Origin: VRUE01 sp963702035
Lineage (GTDB): Bacteria > Actinomycetota > Thermoleophilia > Solirubrobacterales > 70-9
Reading direction: 5' to 3'
DNA: 64,000 bases
Assembly: GCA_963702035.1 (NCBI GenBank)
Contig: OY969700.1
Span: 1,798,001-1,862,000, forward strand
The notes below the pieces were generated by a model. It was given only the letters and a program-made list of their open reading frames with translations. It did not search any database and was not told the DNA's origin. Shown one piece after another: positions 41,955 to 52,300 of the stretch (within the stretch, counting starts at the first letter, position 1; each line of letters starts with the position of its first letter). The position numbers were made by a program, and so were the translations under genes.

Positions 41955-43381
41955 TTTGCGCTGTATTCGCAGTGTCCGGAGGGAGTTTCGGCGGGAATTT
42001 CTTCGGGACTGGGGATGCGCACACCTTCGAGAAGAGTCCGCAAGTACGGTTTCAGCGATTCCGTGCTGCCATCCGCACGTTTGAACGGGACGGTGAGTTT
42101 GTAGGCAAGGTCGGAGCCGTTGCAGGAGAGCGTCGCGACGCCGCGGGTTATCGGTCCGCCGGCATCGACGAGGTTGAAGGTGGTGTTGATGTTGTGGTTG
42201 AGCCAGGGCAGGTAGAAGAGGAAGCTCTGCCTGCTCCCCTTCGGCTTGAAGGCGAGCTCGTTGAGCAGGCTGTTGATCGCGCCCAGCGAGGTGCCGAAGT
42301 TGCTCACCGAGGTGTTGAGGTCCGAAGCGCCTTCGTTGAGGTGGGTCAGCACGGGACGGACCTGGCGGGTGAAGGGGCGGATCTGGTCGCGGATCGGCGC
42401 CGTCGTCTGCTTGAAGAGCTGCTCATTCGCCTTGAACGCCGGCACCGATGCCTGCGCCTGGGGGATCAGGCCGGTCAGGGCCGGGCGGGCCGCGGTCGAG
42501 AAGCGGTCCGAGCTGGCCAGCGCCGAGCGCAGCGCGGAGAGCGTGGAGGGGAACTCGACCAGCGATTCCTGGATCGCCTGCTGCTGGTTGGCGAAGTTGC
42601 CGAGGGCGCCCTTGGAGGCGCTGACGAAGCGTTCGAGCTCGGAGTCGTGGCGGCCCAGTTCGGTCGTCAGCAGGCCGAAGTCGTGGATCGTCCGGGCCAG
42701 TGCCACGCGGCGCTGGGCTACGGCGCGGTTGAGATCGGCGATGTAGTGGGCAAAGGGCTGGAGGCGGCGGAAGGCGCCCGAGAGCTGATGACCACGCCCG
42801 CCGATGCCCTGGGCGCCGCCGGCGACGAGCAGCTGCAGGTACTGCTGCGTGTCCGTGTCGAGGGTCGAGAGGAAGGCTTCGAACTGGATGCTCGGTTCGG
42901 TCTGTGAGAGCGGGAAGCGGTAGCCCCCTTCGACGTGTTCGGGGCCGCTGCCCGGTTCGATCTCGACGGTCATGTCGTTGAGGTTGGTTTTCGGCCGCAG
43001 CAGCAGGCTGGCGTCGGGATGGATCAGCTTCAGGTACTTGGGCTCGATGTCCATGCCGATCACGGCGTGGCCGTCTTCGAGGTCGACCGAGGAGATCTTG
43101 CCGACCTGGATTCCGGCGATCACCACCGCCTGGCCCTGGCCGGGGGTGACCGCCTGGGCGTCGCTGAAGTCGGCGCTGAGGTGGACGAAGTCTTCGCCGA
43201 CGAAGGGCGCCCATGAGGGCAGCGAGGCTTTCTGCTGGGTGAAGATCCACAGCGTCATCACGATCGCGAGCAGGGTCAGGATGGCGATCGCGATCGTGTC
43301 TTTGCCGCGGCCGCGCGACTGCCGCGCGAGCGAGGCGCGGAAATGGCGCAGGCGGCTCACTTTGGGATCCCGCTCGCTCAT
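41951..43381 (-). CDS. MCE-domain protein 5
   Basis: 476 residues from ATG 43381, overlapping the upstream stop (ATGA). A basic start (RHFRASLARQSRGRGKDTIA) and an anchor (IAILTLLAIVMTLWIFTQQK) precede an MCE domain (FVHLSADFSDAQAVTPGQGQ AVVIAGIQVGKISSVDLEDG HAVIGMDIEP) and extended helices. In mycobacterial mce operons the fifth gene is usually a lipoprotein; no lipobox Cys is present here. It is expected to be one ring-forming subunit of the transport tube. Confidence 0.85.
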   Translation of the reverse strand: MSERDPKVSRLRHFRASLARQSRGRGKDTIAIAILTLLAIVMTLWIFTQQKASLPSWAPFVGEDFVHLSADFSDAQAVTPGQGQAVVIAGIQVGKISSVDLEDGHAVIGMDIEPKYLKLIHPDASLLLRPKTNLNDMTVEIEPGSGPEHVEGGYRFPLSQTEPSIQFEAFLSTLDTDTQQYLQLLVAGGAQGIGGRGHQLSGAFRRLQPFAHYIADLNRAVAQRRVALARTIHDFGLLTTELGRHDSELERFVSASKGALGNFANQQQAIQESLVEFPSTLSALRSALASSDRFSTAARPALTGLIPQAQASVPAFKANEQLFKQTTAPIRDQIRPFTRQVRPVLTHLNEGASDLNTSVSNFGTSLGAINSLLNELAFKPKGSRQSFLFYLPWLNHNINTTFNLVDAGGPITRGVATLSCNGSDLAYKLTVPFKRADGSTESLKPYLRTLLEGVRIPSPEEIPAETPSGHCEYSAK

Positions 43382-44886
43382 GGGCCGCTCACCGCCGTCA
43401 GGCTGGGTGGGCCGACCTGACCGAGCTTGCCATTGACATCGGGCACAGGCTGGGTCGAACAGCGCACTTCGGGCTTCTTGGGCGGACGGCCACCGAGCCG
43501 CGGCTGCACCCCTTCGGGGGCCGCGACCACATGCGCCCAATCCTGCTTGTCGGTGCTGAGGTTGCCCGAGGGATTCTCCTGCTTGACCAGGGTGCCGCCA
43601 CCACCCGGCTGCACCCGGAGGTAGGGCCCGTTGCCGTCGAAGTTCTGACTCACTCCGGCGAAGTTGGCGAGGTAGTAGAAGAACTCGCGGTAGTTGGGCC
43701 CGGTCTGGAAGCGATCTTCGATCGTCTCGTTGCCGGTCGGCACGAAGACCCTGCTGGTGCAGAGGCTGATCCGGTTGCTCTGCGGGATCGTGTTCGCTTT
43801 GCCGGCCTGGGCCGCGCCGGAGAGCCCGGGGGCCGATTCCTGCAGCAGCCTGGCGACGCCGCCGGCCTCCTTGCCGGACAGCAGCGGGCGGACCTGGGCG
43901 AGCCACGGTTTCGCCGCGGAGATCAGCGCGGGCAGCTCGGCGACCGCGGGGCGGAACTCGATCGCCCAGGCGCGCAGCGGCGGCAGCGTATTGTTGAGGC
44001 TGACCAGCGACTTGCGCCCGATCCGCAAGGTCGGCGCCAGCCTTTCGACCGTCGTCGCGAGGTTCTTCGACTGGGCCGCCAGCGCGCCGGTGAAGGTGTC
44101 GAAGTTGACGATCAGGCCCTGCAGGTCGGCCTCGTGCCGGGCGAGCGCGCCGAAGGTGCGTCCGGTGCCGGCAACCAGGCGCGAGAGGTCGCCGGGGCTG
44201 GTGCCGAGCAGGGCGTTGGTGACCTGGGCGCTGTAGCGGCCGGCGTCGCCGCCGTATTTGTAGGCGCCGTTGAGGCCTTCGGCGCCGGTCTTGCCCTTCA
44301 CCTCGGGCAGCTGGGTCGCGTCTTCGGCGGCGGTCGGCTTCTGGTTGAGCGCCGTGCCGAAGCTCTCCAGCAGGCGGCTGAGGTCGGCGCGCACGGGCGA
44401 CTGCAGGGCGGTGAGGATCTGGTCGAGCTGGACGCCGGTCGAGGTGTGGCTGACCGGGATCGTCGCGCCGCTGTCCATCTCCGCCGCGCTCGGGCTGCCG
44501 GGGTCGAGGTCGATGAAGAAGTTACCCTCGAGGAAGATCCGCGGCCGGATGTCGGCGAAGGCGTCGTCGTGGATCGGCCGGCCCTTGCCGTCGACCGTGA
44601 AGGTGACCTTGGTGCTGTCGCCGTCGCGGCCGACTTCGATCACTTTGCCGACATCGACCCCGGCGATCCGCACCGGCGAGTTGGTCGAGATGTTGGCCCC
44701 GTTGGAGAAGGTGGCGTTGAGCGTGTAGCCGTAGCCGGTGAAGGGCACGTGTTTGGTGAAGGCCAGGTAGGGGCCGACGGTGAAGACGAGGATGAAGATC
44801 ACGGCGATCGCGGCGTTGCTCGGCCGCCACCTGAAGCGGCTGTCGCTGGCCCCGGCCCTCGTGTCGCGCTCCGGCAGGCGTCCCAT
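43378..44886 (-). CDS. MCE-domain protein 4
   Basis: 502 residues from ATG 44886, which overlaps the previous stop by one base (TGATG). Anchor NAAIAVIFILVFTVGPYLAF, then MCE domain TGYGYTLNATFSNGANISTN SPVRIAGVDVGKVIEV ... RIFLEGNFFIDLDPGSP. A long helical part follows, then a Cys-bearing tail (NRISLCTSRVFVPTGNETIE). The longer frame reaching 46491 is only antisense-free read-through; the conserved anchor fixes the start here. Confidence 0.85.
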   Translation of the reverse strand: MGRLPERDTRAGASDSRFRWRPSNAAIAVIFILVFTVGPYLAFTKHVPFTGYGYTLNATFSNGANISTNSPVRIAGVDVGKVIEVGRDGDSTKVTFTVDGKGRPIHDDAFADIRPRIFLEGNFFIDLDPGSPSAAEMDSGATIPVSHTSTGVQLDQILTALQSPVRADLSRLLESFGTALNQKPTAAEDATQLPEVKGKTGAEGLNGAYKYGGDAGRYSAQVTNALLGTSPGDLSRLVAGTGRTFGALARHEADLQGLIVNFDTFTGALAAQSKNLATTVERLAPTLRIGRKSLVSLNNTLPPLRAWAIEFRPAVAELPALISAAKPWLAQVRPLLSGKEAGGVARLLQESAPGLSGAAQAGKANTIPQSNRISLCTSRVFVPTGNETIEDRFQTGPNYREFFYYLANFAGVSQNFDGNGPYLRVQPGGGGTLVKQENPSGNLSTDKQDWAHVVAAPEGVQPRLGGRPPKKPEVRCSTQPVPDVNGKLGQVGPPSLTAVSGP

Positions 44887-46286
44887 CAGCCTTCGCCTTC
44901 CCGCGTCGTCGTGCCCCAGAGTTCGGGGGCGTGGCCGATGACCGTCTTGCCGGACGTGTAGCGCTCGTTGCCCGCTTCGCAGATCCCACCCTGGCCGGTC
45001 TTCGGGTAAGGGTTGAAGTGGAGATGGTTCTTCTTTTCCGGGCCGTCGGCCGGAGCCGAAGAGGGCGCTGACTCGGCGTTCGCTCCGCTCGGCGGCTCGA
45101 AGGCGATCGCGCCCAACCAGTTGCCGTTGCCGTTCGATTCGCTGAAGGCGTCGGCGAGGTTGTGGAAGACGAGGCTGAGGTAGTTGCAGGTGGTCTGGGC
45201 GGGGGCGATGTACTTGATCGCCGGGGCGAGCACTTCGTTGGTGTCGGTGAGCAGTTCGAGGCCGTTGAAGACGCCATCCTCGCCCTGGAAGTCGAGCAGC
45301 GCTTCGGCCGTCGGGTTCAACTGTGCGTAGAGAGCCGGGGAGCGGTTGAGGGCCGGGATGCCGGCGCGCAGGGCGGCGTTGATCGTCGGCGCGGTTTCGC
45401 CCAGGGCGCGGGCGCCGGGCTTGAGCGCGGTGAAGAAGCGGCCGGAGTCGCGGAAGAAGGGCCGCAGCGCCGGCAGGTCGGCGGTCACCGATTCGAGCGT
45501 CGGCGCTCCTTTTTCGATCGTTTCCTGGATGTAGGGGCGGGAGACGCGGGCGAAGGCGGCGAAGGTGCGGTCGAGGGCGACGAACATGCTCGCCTGCTGC
45601 TCGGCGACGGGGGCCACCGTCGCCGAGAGGTTCGCGAGCGCTTCCCAGAAGCCGCCGAAGTTGGTGCCCGGTTCGACCAGGGTGCGCAGCACCGGCTGGC
45701 CGTGTTCGGCGAAGCTGCGCAGGGCGCCGAAGGCGGCGTTGATCTGCGGGCCGCGGCCGGCGAAGGCATTGCCGAAGCCGGCGTTGTTGCGCTGGATCGC
45801 GGTGCGGGTTTTTTCGTCGAACATGTCGAAGAACTGGTCGATGTCGACCGGTTCGGGGTGCGCGGCCGAGAGCGGGATCGTTTCGCCGGCGGCCAGACCC
45901 TTGCTGGAGTCGCCGGGGACGATCTGCAGGTACTTGAGGCCGAGCGGCGATTTGGGGCGGATGATCATCGTCGAGTTGGCCGGGATCGGTTCGGCGCTCT
46001 TGTCGAGGCTGAGGTCGAGTTCGGCCGCGATCGCGCCGTTGCCGATCTGCACCGGCTTGACTTCCTTGACCACGCCGACCCTTGAGCCGCCGATCCGCAC
46101 CTCGTTGCCTTTGACCAGCGCGTTGGCGTTGGGCACGCGGGCCTTGAGGTTGTAGGTGGAGACGAAGGGAAGGCCGTTGTTGGCGTTGTAGGCGAGGAAG
46201 ACGGCGACGATCACGATCAGGACCGTGACCGCGCCGACGATCACCGGGCTGCTCGCGACTCCCTGTATGCCGCCACGGTTTCTCAT
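44886..46286 (-). CDS. MCE-domain protein 3
   Basis: 466 residues from ATG 46286 overlapping the upstream stop. Anchor VIVGAVTVLIVIVAVFLAYN, MCE domain NGLPFVSTYNLKARVPNANA LVKGNEVRIGGSRVGVVKEV ... SPLGLKYLQIVPGDSSKG, then helices and a C-terminal region (NYLSLVFHNLADAFSESNGN) typical of actinobacterial Mce chains. Part of the same coupled operon; probable tube subunit. Confidence 0.85.
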   Translation of the reverse strand: MRNRGGIQGVASSPVIVGAVTVLIVIVAVFLAYNANNGLPFVSTYNLKARVPNANALVKGNEVRIGGSRVGVVKEVKPVQIGNGAIAAELDLSLDKSAEPIPANSTMIIRPKSPLGLKYLQIVPGDSSKGLAAGETIPLSAAHPEPVDIDQFFDMFDEKTRTAIQRNNAGFGNAFAGRGPQINAAFGALRSFAEHGQPVLRTLVEPGTNFGGFWEALANLSATVAPVAEQQASMFVALDRTFAAFARVSRPYIQETIEKGAPTLESVTADLPALRPFFRDSGRFFTALKPGARALGETAPTINAALRAGIPALNRSPALYAQLNPTAEALLDFQGEDGVFNGLELLTDTNEVLAPAIKYIAPAQTTCNYLSLVFHNLADAFSESNGNGNWLGAIAFEPPSGANAESAPSSAPADGPEKKNHLHFNPYPKTGQGGICEAGNERYTSGKTVIGHAPELWGTTTREGEG

Positions 46287-47806
46287 GGGCCGAGGAGGTA
46301 GTCGAGGAGGGCACGTTGCGGCGCGGCCGCCTTCGCACGGGCACCGAGTTCTTCGCCTTCGCCCAGGCCTGGCGCCACAGGGACGGAGGGCGCCGGAGCG
46401 GCTTGAGTCGGCGAGATGGACGACGTCGCGCCCGCCGACGTCCCGCCGGTCTGGCCACCGAGGTCTTCCTGCAGCCGCCTGTACAGCGCAAGCCCGTCAG
46501 AGGACGATGCGCCTTCTTCGCTGGCCCCCGGCCCGCTGAAGTTGGCCGAGCAGCCAGTGGTTGGCGCGGTTACGTAGTCGATGCAATTCGTCAGCGCCGT
46601 AAGGCTGCGCGTGAAGTGACCGTACTGGTCGAATTCGTTGGTCGACGCGGCGCTGTTGTAGATCAGGTCGGCTAGGCCGTCGAAGCCCTTGTTCTTTCTC
46701 GTGCTGACGAGGAACTGGGCCAGTTCGGTGGTCGGCGTGGCGCCGGTCGTGGCGACGTCGCGGAGCTTCTTGACGACCGGGTCGGCGGCGCGGATCTTCG
46801 GGCCGGCGACTTCGCCGGTCGCGCCGAGCGACTTCAAGGAGACGGTCGAGGCGGCCGAGAAGGGGGTCAGCGCCCGGGTCGCCTGGGTCAGCGCCGGAGC
46901 CGCCTTGGCCAGCGATTCGGCCACCGGCGTGCCGGCCTCGGAGAAGTATTCGAAGCTGCCCATCGTCTGGCGCAGCTCACGCAGGAAGGCGGGGAGCTTC
47001 CGCAGCGAGGCTTCCAGCGCGGGGCCCTTTTCGGTGCTCGCCTGGGCGGCGGCGCCGGCGTTGGCGAAGAAGCCGGCGACGCTGGCGCGCCGGCGGGAGA
47101 GCGGGCCGAGGATTTCCTCCGAGTCGGAGGCGAGCTGGGCCAGCTGGTCGCGCTGGGCGTTGAGGATGCCGAAGACGCGGTCGGCGTCGCGCAGCACCGG
47201 GTTGGCGCGCTTTACGACTTCCTCGATGTCTTCGCCGCGCCCCGCGAGGCCGGCGCCGAGTTCGTTGAGGATCAGCCGGAAGCGCTGCGCGTAGGTCAGC
47301 TGGTTGATGTTGTTGACCAGGTCCGGGTCGACGCTGGTGCTGTTGTTCTCCACCGGCAGCAGATACTGGCCGGCGCCCGGCTTCCCGTCCGCGATCTGTT
47401 CCAGTTCGGGAGGCGGCTTGGAGCCCGGCGCGCGCGGCAGGGTGGGCGTGCAGTCGACGAACTTCTCGCCGATCAGCGACTGCGGCCGGATCAGGCAGCT
47501 CGCGTCTTTGCGGAAGTCCTGGAAGCCGGGGTCTTCGATCTTCATCGCGATCACGGCCTTGCCCGGCACCGCCCGCGGCTTGCCGTCCTTATAGCTGTCG
47601 ACCTCGCCCGGCATCGTCACGCCGACCGATTCGATTTCGCCGACAGTGGCGCCGGCGACCCGCACTTCCTCGCCCGAGACCATGAAGCCGCCGCTGTCGA
47701 AGATGCCCCGGACGACGTAGCCACCGCTGCCGCTGCCGCCGCCGGAAACCAGCACGACGACCACGATCGCGGCGACCAGCCCGGCTGCGATTAGCCATTT
47801 CCTCAT
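46283..47806 (-). CDS. MCE-domain protein 2
   Basis: 507 residues. Anchor MRKWLIAAGLVAAIVVVVLV, Gly-rich link, MCE domain YVVRGIFDSGGFMVSGEEVR VAGATVGEIESVGVTMPGEV ... LIGEKFVDCTPTLPRAPGSK. The long helical domain has a Cys pair near the end (TNCIDYVTAPTTGCSANFSG). It overlaps the first mce gene by four bases. The C-terminus is Ala/Pro/Ser-rich. Confidence 0.85.
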   Translation of the reverse strand: MRKWLIAAGLVAAIVVVVLVSGGGSGSGGYVVRGIFDSGGFMVSGEEVRVAGATVGEIESVGVTMPGEVDSYKDGKPRAVPGKAVIAMKIEDPGFQDFRKDASCLIRPQSLIGEKFVDCTPTLPRAPGSKPPPELEQIADGKPGAGQYLLPVENNSTSVDPDLVNNINQLTYAQRFRLILNELGAGLAGRGEDIEEVVKRANPVLRDADRVFGILNAQRDQLAQLASDSEEILGPLSRRRASVAGFFANAGAAAQASTEKGPALEASLRKLPAFLRELRQTMGSFEYFSEAGTPVAESLAKAAPALTQATRALTPFSAASTVSLKSLGATGEVAGPKIRAADPVVKKLRDVATTGATPTTELAQFLVSTRKNKGFDGLADLIYNSAASTNEFDQYGHFTRSLTALTNCIDYVTAPTTGCSANFSGPGASEEGASSSDGLALYRRLQEDLGGQTGGTSAGATSSISPTQAAPAPSVPVAPGLGEGEELGARAKAAAPQRALLDYLLGP

Positions 47807-49209
47807 GGTCCGGGTGGCGCGTCGGCCGGGTCGCAGGCGGACGTCGGGCTCACGCCGGAACCGGCGAAGGGCGGTTCCGTGTAGGGGTTGGAGTGGTCGG
47901 GCGCGGACTGGGTGCCGCCGCCGGGGCAGGGGCGCCGCACGGCGGCTGAGCCGCCGAAGGCGTTGAACTGTTCGCTCGGCGTGATCGGTTCCAGCTTGCC
48001 GCTTTCGCTGTTGCGCTTGAACAAGTTGAGAGCGAGCTGGGCACGCGCGTAGTGGCCGTTGCCGTCGTAGTAGCCGGTGATCTGGCCGAGCCGGCCGAAG
48101 CCGTTGAAGATGTCCGGCGTGTAGGCGCGGGCGAAGTTGAGCGTCGGCTGGAAGGCGGCGATCGCCTGTTCGGCGTGCGGGAAGGCCCTCGACGAGCGTT
48201 CCTGCACGGCCGGCAGGAAGCCGAGCGTTTCGGCGGAGTCGTTGGCGAAGCCTTCGCGGTTGACGCTGAGCCGGAGGTTCTTGAAGACCGGCACGGCTTT
48301 GGAGAGCACCGGGCCCAGTTCGCTCAGGAACGGGGCCAGGTTCTTGGTCGCCGGCTTCGCCGTTTCGACCAGCGGGTCGAGGTCGTCGAGCGCGGCGCGC
48401 AGGTTGACGAAGGTGGTGTTGGCCTGGCGCATGAACGGCGGCAGCAGCCGCAGCGTCTGGTCGAGCGCTTCGTTCTGGCCGGCGATCGCGCCGAAGGCGG
48501 TGCTGGCGTTGGAGACGGCGCTGGAGAGCTCGTTGCCGCGCTGGGCGACCGTGGTCGAGAGCTTGCTGGAGCTGACGACGAAGCGTTCGAGCAGGCCCTG
48601 GTCGGCGTTCAGTTCGCGCGTGAAGGCGGTGGTCCGGTTGAGCGCCGGGCCGAAGTACTTGAAGGCCCGGTTGGCGTCCTTGCCGCGCTTGGAGAACTGT
48701 TCCGCGTTGCCGCGGATGAACTGGCCCAGGGCGCGGCGCACCGGGGTCGGGAAGGTGTTGAGGAACTGGTCGAGGTCGACCTCGGTCGTGGTCGAGCCGA
48801 GGCCGAGCGTCGCGCCTTCGTCGAGCGCCGGACTGCTGTTCGGGCCAGGGCTGATCGAGATGTAGTGGTTGGCGACGCCGGAGAGCGAGGTGGCGCGGAT
48901 CACCGCCGTCGTGCCCTGGTGCAGCTCCTGTTCGACGCCGACTTCGATCTCGGCCAGGTTTTCGTCGGTGAGGCTGATGCTTTCGACCGAGCCGACCGGC
49001 TGGCCGCCGATCAGCACCTGGTTGCCGGGCACGAGCTGGGCGGCGTTCTGGAAGACGAGCTTGTACTTGTGCCCGCCACCGCCGCCGAAGAGAACGACGC
49101 CAAGGGCGATTACGACGATCGCCAGCGCCACCAGCGCCGCAATCCGCGCGGGGGCGAACCCCCGGGCTTTCGCCGGGCTTTTCTCCTCGCCTAAGGAATT
49201 AGCAGCCAC
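47803..49209 (-). CDS. MCE-domain protein 1 (first mce gene)
   Basis: 468 residues. Anchor ARIAALVALAIVVIALGVVL, MCE domain HKYKLVFQNAAQLVPGNQVL IGGQPVGSVESISLTDENLA EIEVGVEQ ... TSLSGVANHYISISPGPN, helical body, C-terminal Cys residues and Pro-rich end. It heads the six coupled mce genes and follows the MMPL transporter stop by 143 bases, where a hairpin (49283-49306) sits. The YrbE permease genes that usually precede MceA are absent. Confidence 0.85.
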   Translation of the reverse strand: MAANSLGEEKSPAKARGFAPARIAALVALAIVVIALGVVLFGGGGGHKYKLVFQNAAQLVPGNQVLIGGQPVGSVESISLTDENLAEIEVGVEQELHQGTTAVIRATSLSGVANHYISISPGPNSSPALDEGATLGLGSTTTEVDLDQFLNTFPTPVRRALGQFIRGNAEQFSKRGKDANRAFKYFGPALNRTTAFTRELNADQGLLERFVVSSSKLSTTVAQRGNELSSAVSNASTAFGAIAGQNEALDQTLRLLPPFMRQANTTFVNLRAALDDLDPLVETAKPATKNLAPFLSELGPVLSKAVPVFKNLRLSVNREGFANDSAETLGFLPAVQERSSRAFPHAEQAIAAFQPTLNFARAYTPDIFNGFGRLGQITGYYDGNGHYARAQLALNLFKRNSESGKLEPITPSEQFNAFGGSAAVRRPCPGGGTQSAPDHSNPYTEPPFAGSGVSPTSACDPADAPPGP

Positions 49210-49282
49210 GGATCGTCGCTTGCGGTTCCCCCGCCTCCATACCGGGAAAACAAGCTGCCGAATCGTATCCGAGCGACCAGCC

Positions 49283-49306
49283 GCCAGGCACGTGCCCCTG
49301 CCTGGC
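49283..49306. promoter_or_regulatory. Hairpin in the MMPL-mce gap
   Basis: Perfect 8-base arms GCCAGGCA (49283-49290) and TGCCTGGC (49299-49306) around an 8-base loop, between the MMPL stop and the first mce start. No T tract follows on the minus strand, so a regulatory or processing site is as likely as a terminator. Confidence 0.45.
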
Positions 49307-49352
49307 TTAACTCGAAGTCAACGCGCTGCATCTGGGCATGTTCGCCGATGGG

Positions 49353-52300
49353 CTAGACGTTGAGCTTGGGCAGCACTCGCTCGAGGCTCCGCGGCAGCCA
49401 CCAGACCCGGTCGCCGAGCAGCAGCATCAGCGCCGGCAGGAGGACGATCCGGACCACGGTGGCGTCGAGCAGCACGGCCACGGTCAGGCCGACGCCGAGC
49501 TGGCTGACGGTCGCGATCGGCGCCCCGGCGAAGGCGACGAAGACCGCCATCATGATCGCCGCGGCGCCGGTGATCACCCGGGCGGTGCGTTCCAGGCCGA
49601 ACTCGATCGCCGCCGCGTTGTCGCCATCGCGGTCATAGCTCTCCCGCATCCGCACGAGCAGAAAGACCGCGTAGTCGATCGAGAGCCCGAAGACGACGCC
49701 GAAGATCGCCGTCGCCCCGACCGCGTCGACGTAACTCCGGCCGCCGAGCGGCCAGTCTTCGGGCAGGTTGAAGAGCAGGGTGAGGATGCCGAAGGCGACC
49801 GCGACCGTCGCCAGGTTGAGGCCGACCGCGATCGCGGCCAGGGGAAGCGCGCGGAGGACGAGGACGAGGACGAGGAAGGTGGCGAGGGTGATCGCGGCGA
49901 CGACGAAGGGGATCCGAGCGCGGGTGATCTGGCTGTAGTCGTTGAGCTGGGCGGCGCCGCCGGCGACACCGGTTTCGAGGCCCGCTTCGCGGCCGAGCGC
50001 GGCAGCCTCGACCTCGAGCCGCTTGTTCAGCGCGATCGAGCCGGGCGAGTTGAAGGTGTAGCGGGAGATCACCAGGATCGCCGCCCCCTGGCCGCCGCCG
50101 CCCAGGTCGATCGCGGTCGCGGTCCGCTCGCGCACCCGCGGCCGGGCGCCGTCGAGCGCCGAGAGGACGAAGTAGCCGGAGTCGAACAGGCCCGGCGAGG
50201 CACGCTGCAGACGCCGCGCCCGGCGGTTCAGCGTGGCGCTGCTGGAGAGCACCTGGACGGTGGCGCGGCGCAGGCCGGTCTGCAGGGGCCGGGAGGCGCT
50301 GTAGCCCTTCGCCAGGTTTTCTTCGAGCGACGTCGCCCCGTCGCTCAGGCGGGCGATGCCGCCGGCCAGGGCCGTCGCGCCGGCGGCGAGGCGGGCGACG
50401 CCGCTTTCGAGGCCGCCGGCGGCGCGAGCGAGGCGGGCGGAGCCATGGGCGAGCTTTTTGCCGGCGCCTTCGAGCTTCCGCAGCCCGTCGGAGAGCCGGG
50501 TCGCGCCGTTGCTGAGCCGCTTGATCAGGACGATTCCCGAGACCAGCCAGTCGGTCACCTCCTTCGCTTCTTCGGCGTCTTCGACCAGCCCCGCCCGCAA
50601 AGCCGTCAGTTCGGCGGGCAATCCGGCGTAATCGGGGGCGTAGGCGGCGCCGCCGGCCGGATTCGTGCCGCTGACAGCGGCGAGCGCGTTGCGGACCGCG
50701 TCCAGCGCCGCGCTGAAGTTGGGGTCGGCCTTGCCCGTCGTCATCCCTTCGAGCTGTTGCAGCGCCGTCTTCAACTGCGCTTCGGCGTCTTCCGCCGGCC
50801 CCTGCAGGCGCGGCAGCGTCTGGTTGGCCTCCTCTTCGAGCGAGCGGCGCAGGCGGCGCGAGCGGCTGAGCGCGTTGTGGCGCAGGTTCGGGGCGAGGCT
50901 CTGCAGGGCGAACTTCAGGTTGAGGCCGGCCAGCGCGGCGCGGTGCTGGGCGCCGGCCAGGCGGCGCGTGCCGTCGGCGAAGATGCGCAGGGCGCCGACC
51001 GCCCTTTCGCTGCCCGTTTCCGCCTGCGTGAGCCCGGAGGCGAGCAGCGTGGCCCCGTCGGCGGCTTTGCCGGACCCCTCGGCGAGCAGGCCGGCGCCGT
51101 AGCTCGCTTTCGCGATCCCGCCGCGCAGCAGGGCGACTCCGGACGCGGCGCGACCGAGGTTGCGGCCGAGCCGCCCGAGCTGCGCCAGCGGGCCCGTTTC
51201 GGTGCCGCCGGCGACGATCGCCCCGACCTGGCGCAGCGGCGCCACCGCCCGCGAGATCTGGGCGGGGCCGATCACGGTCTGCACGCCGGGCAGGGCGGCG
51301 ATCCGGTGCTGCGAACGGCTCAGTGCCGCCAGCCGGCTCGGTTCGGTGACGGTGCCGTGGTCGGTGCCGGCGACGATCACGAACGGCGCGTCGTAGCCCG
51401 GGCCGATCGCCCGCTCGATCGTTTCGAAGTCCTTTCTGATCGGGTCGTCGTGGGCGAGCTGGGTCTGGCTCGGCGGCCCGGTCTTCAACCCCACCGCCGG
51501 CACCGCGAGAATCAGGACGACGGCGCCGATCGCGATCGCCACCGCTGCCGGGCGACGTAGGGCGGCGTGGACGATCGTCATCAGGCGTGAGCGGCCCGCG
51601 CCGGGAACGGGCCCGATCCGCCAGCGATCGACGTTGGAGCCGAGCAGGATCAGGACCGCCGGGCCGGCGAGGACCGCGACGAGGACGCTGAGCGCGACGA
51701 CGATCAGCAGCGTCGCCGCGAGCGAGCCGAGCAGCGAGCCGGGGACGATGAAGAACGCCACCAGCATCGAGAGCATCAGGGTGCTGCCGGCGAAGACGGT
51801 GGTGCGGCCGGCGGTGCGCCGCGTCGCGCGGGCGGCGTCGTATGGCGTCGCGCCGTCGCTCAGCTCTTCGCGGAAGCGCGAGACCATCAGCAGCGCGTAG
51901 TCGACGCCGAGCGCCAGGCCCATCATCGTGCAGACGACAAGGGCAAAGGCATCGACGCTGAACCACGCGGTCAGGATCGAGAGCAGCCCGCGCGAGGCGA
52001 TCACGGTCACGGCGCCGAAGGCGAGCGGTATCCCCGCCGCGACAGGCGAGCGGAAGACGAGCAGGAGGACGATCAGCAGGATCGGCAATGCGATCAGCTC
52101 GCCGCGCCTGGTGGCGGTGATCGAGTCGTCCTGGATCGCCCGCGAGAGCGTCGCGTAACCGGTCTGGGTCGAGCGAACGGGAGGCTCGATCGTCGTTTCG
52201 AGGATCTGGTTCAGTTCCGGGACCGTCTCGTTGACCGCCTGCGTGGTGCCGACGTGGAAGTCGGCGATCACGATCGCCTCGCGCGGGGTCGGGCGCAGGC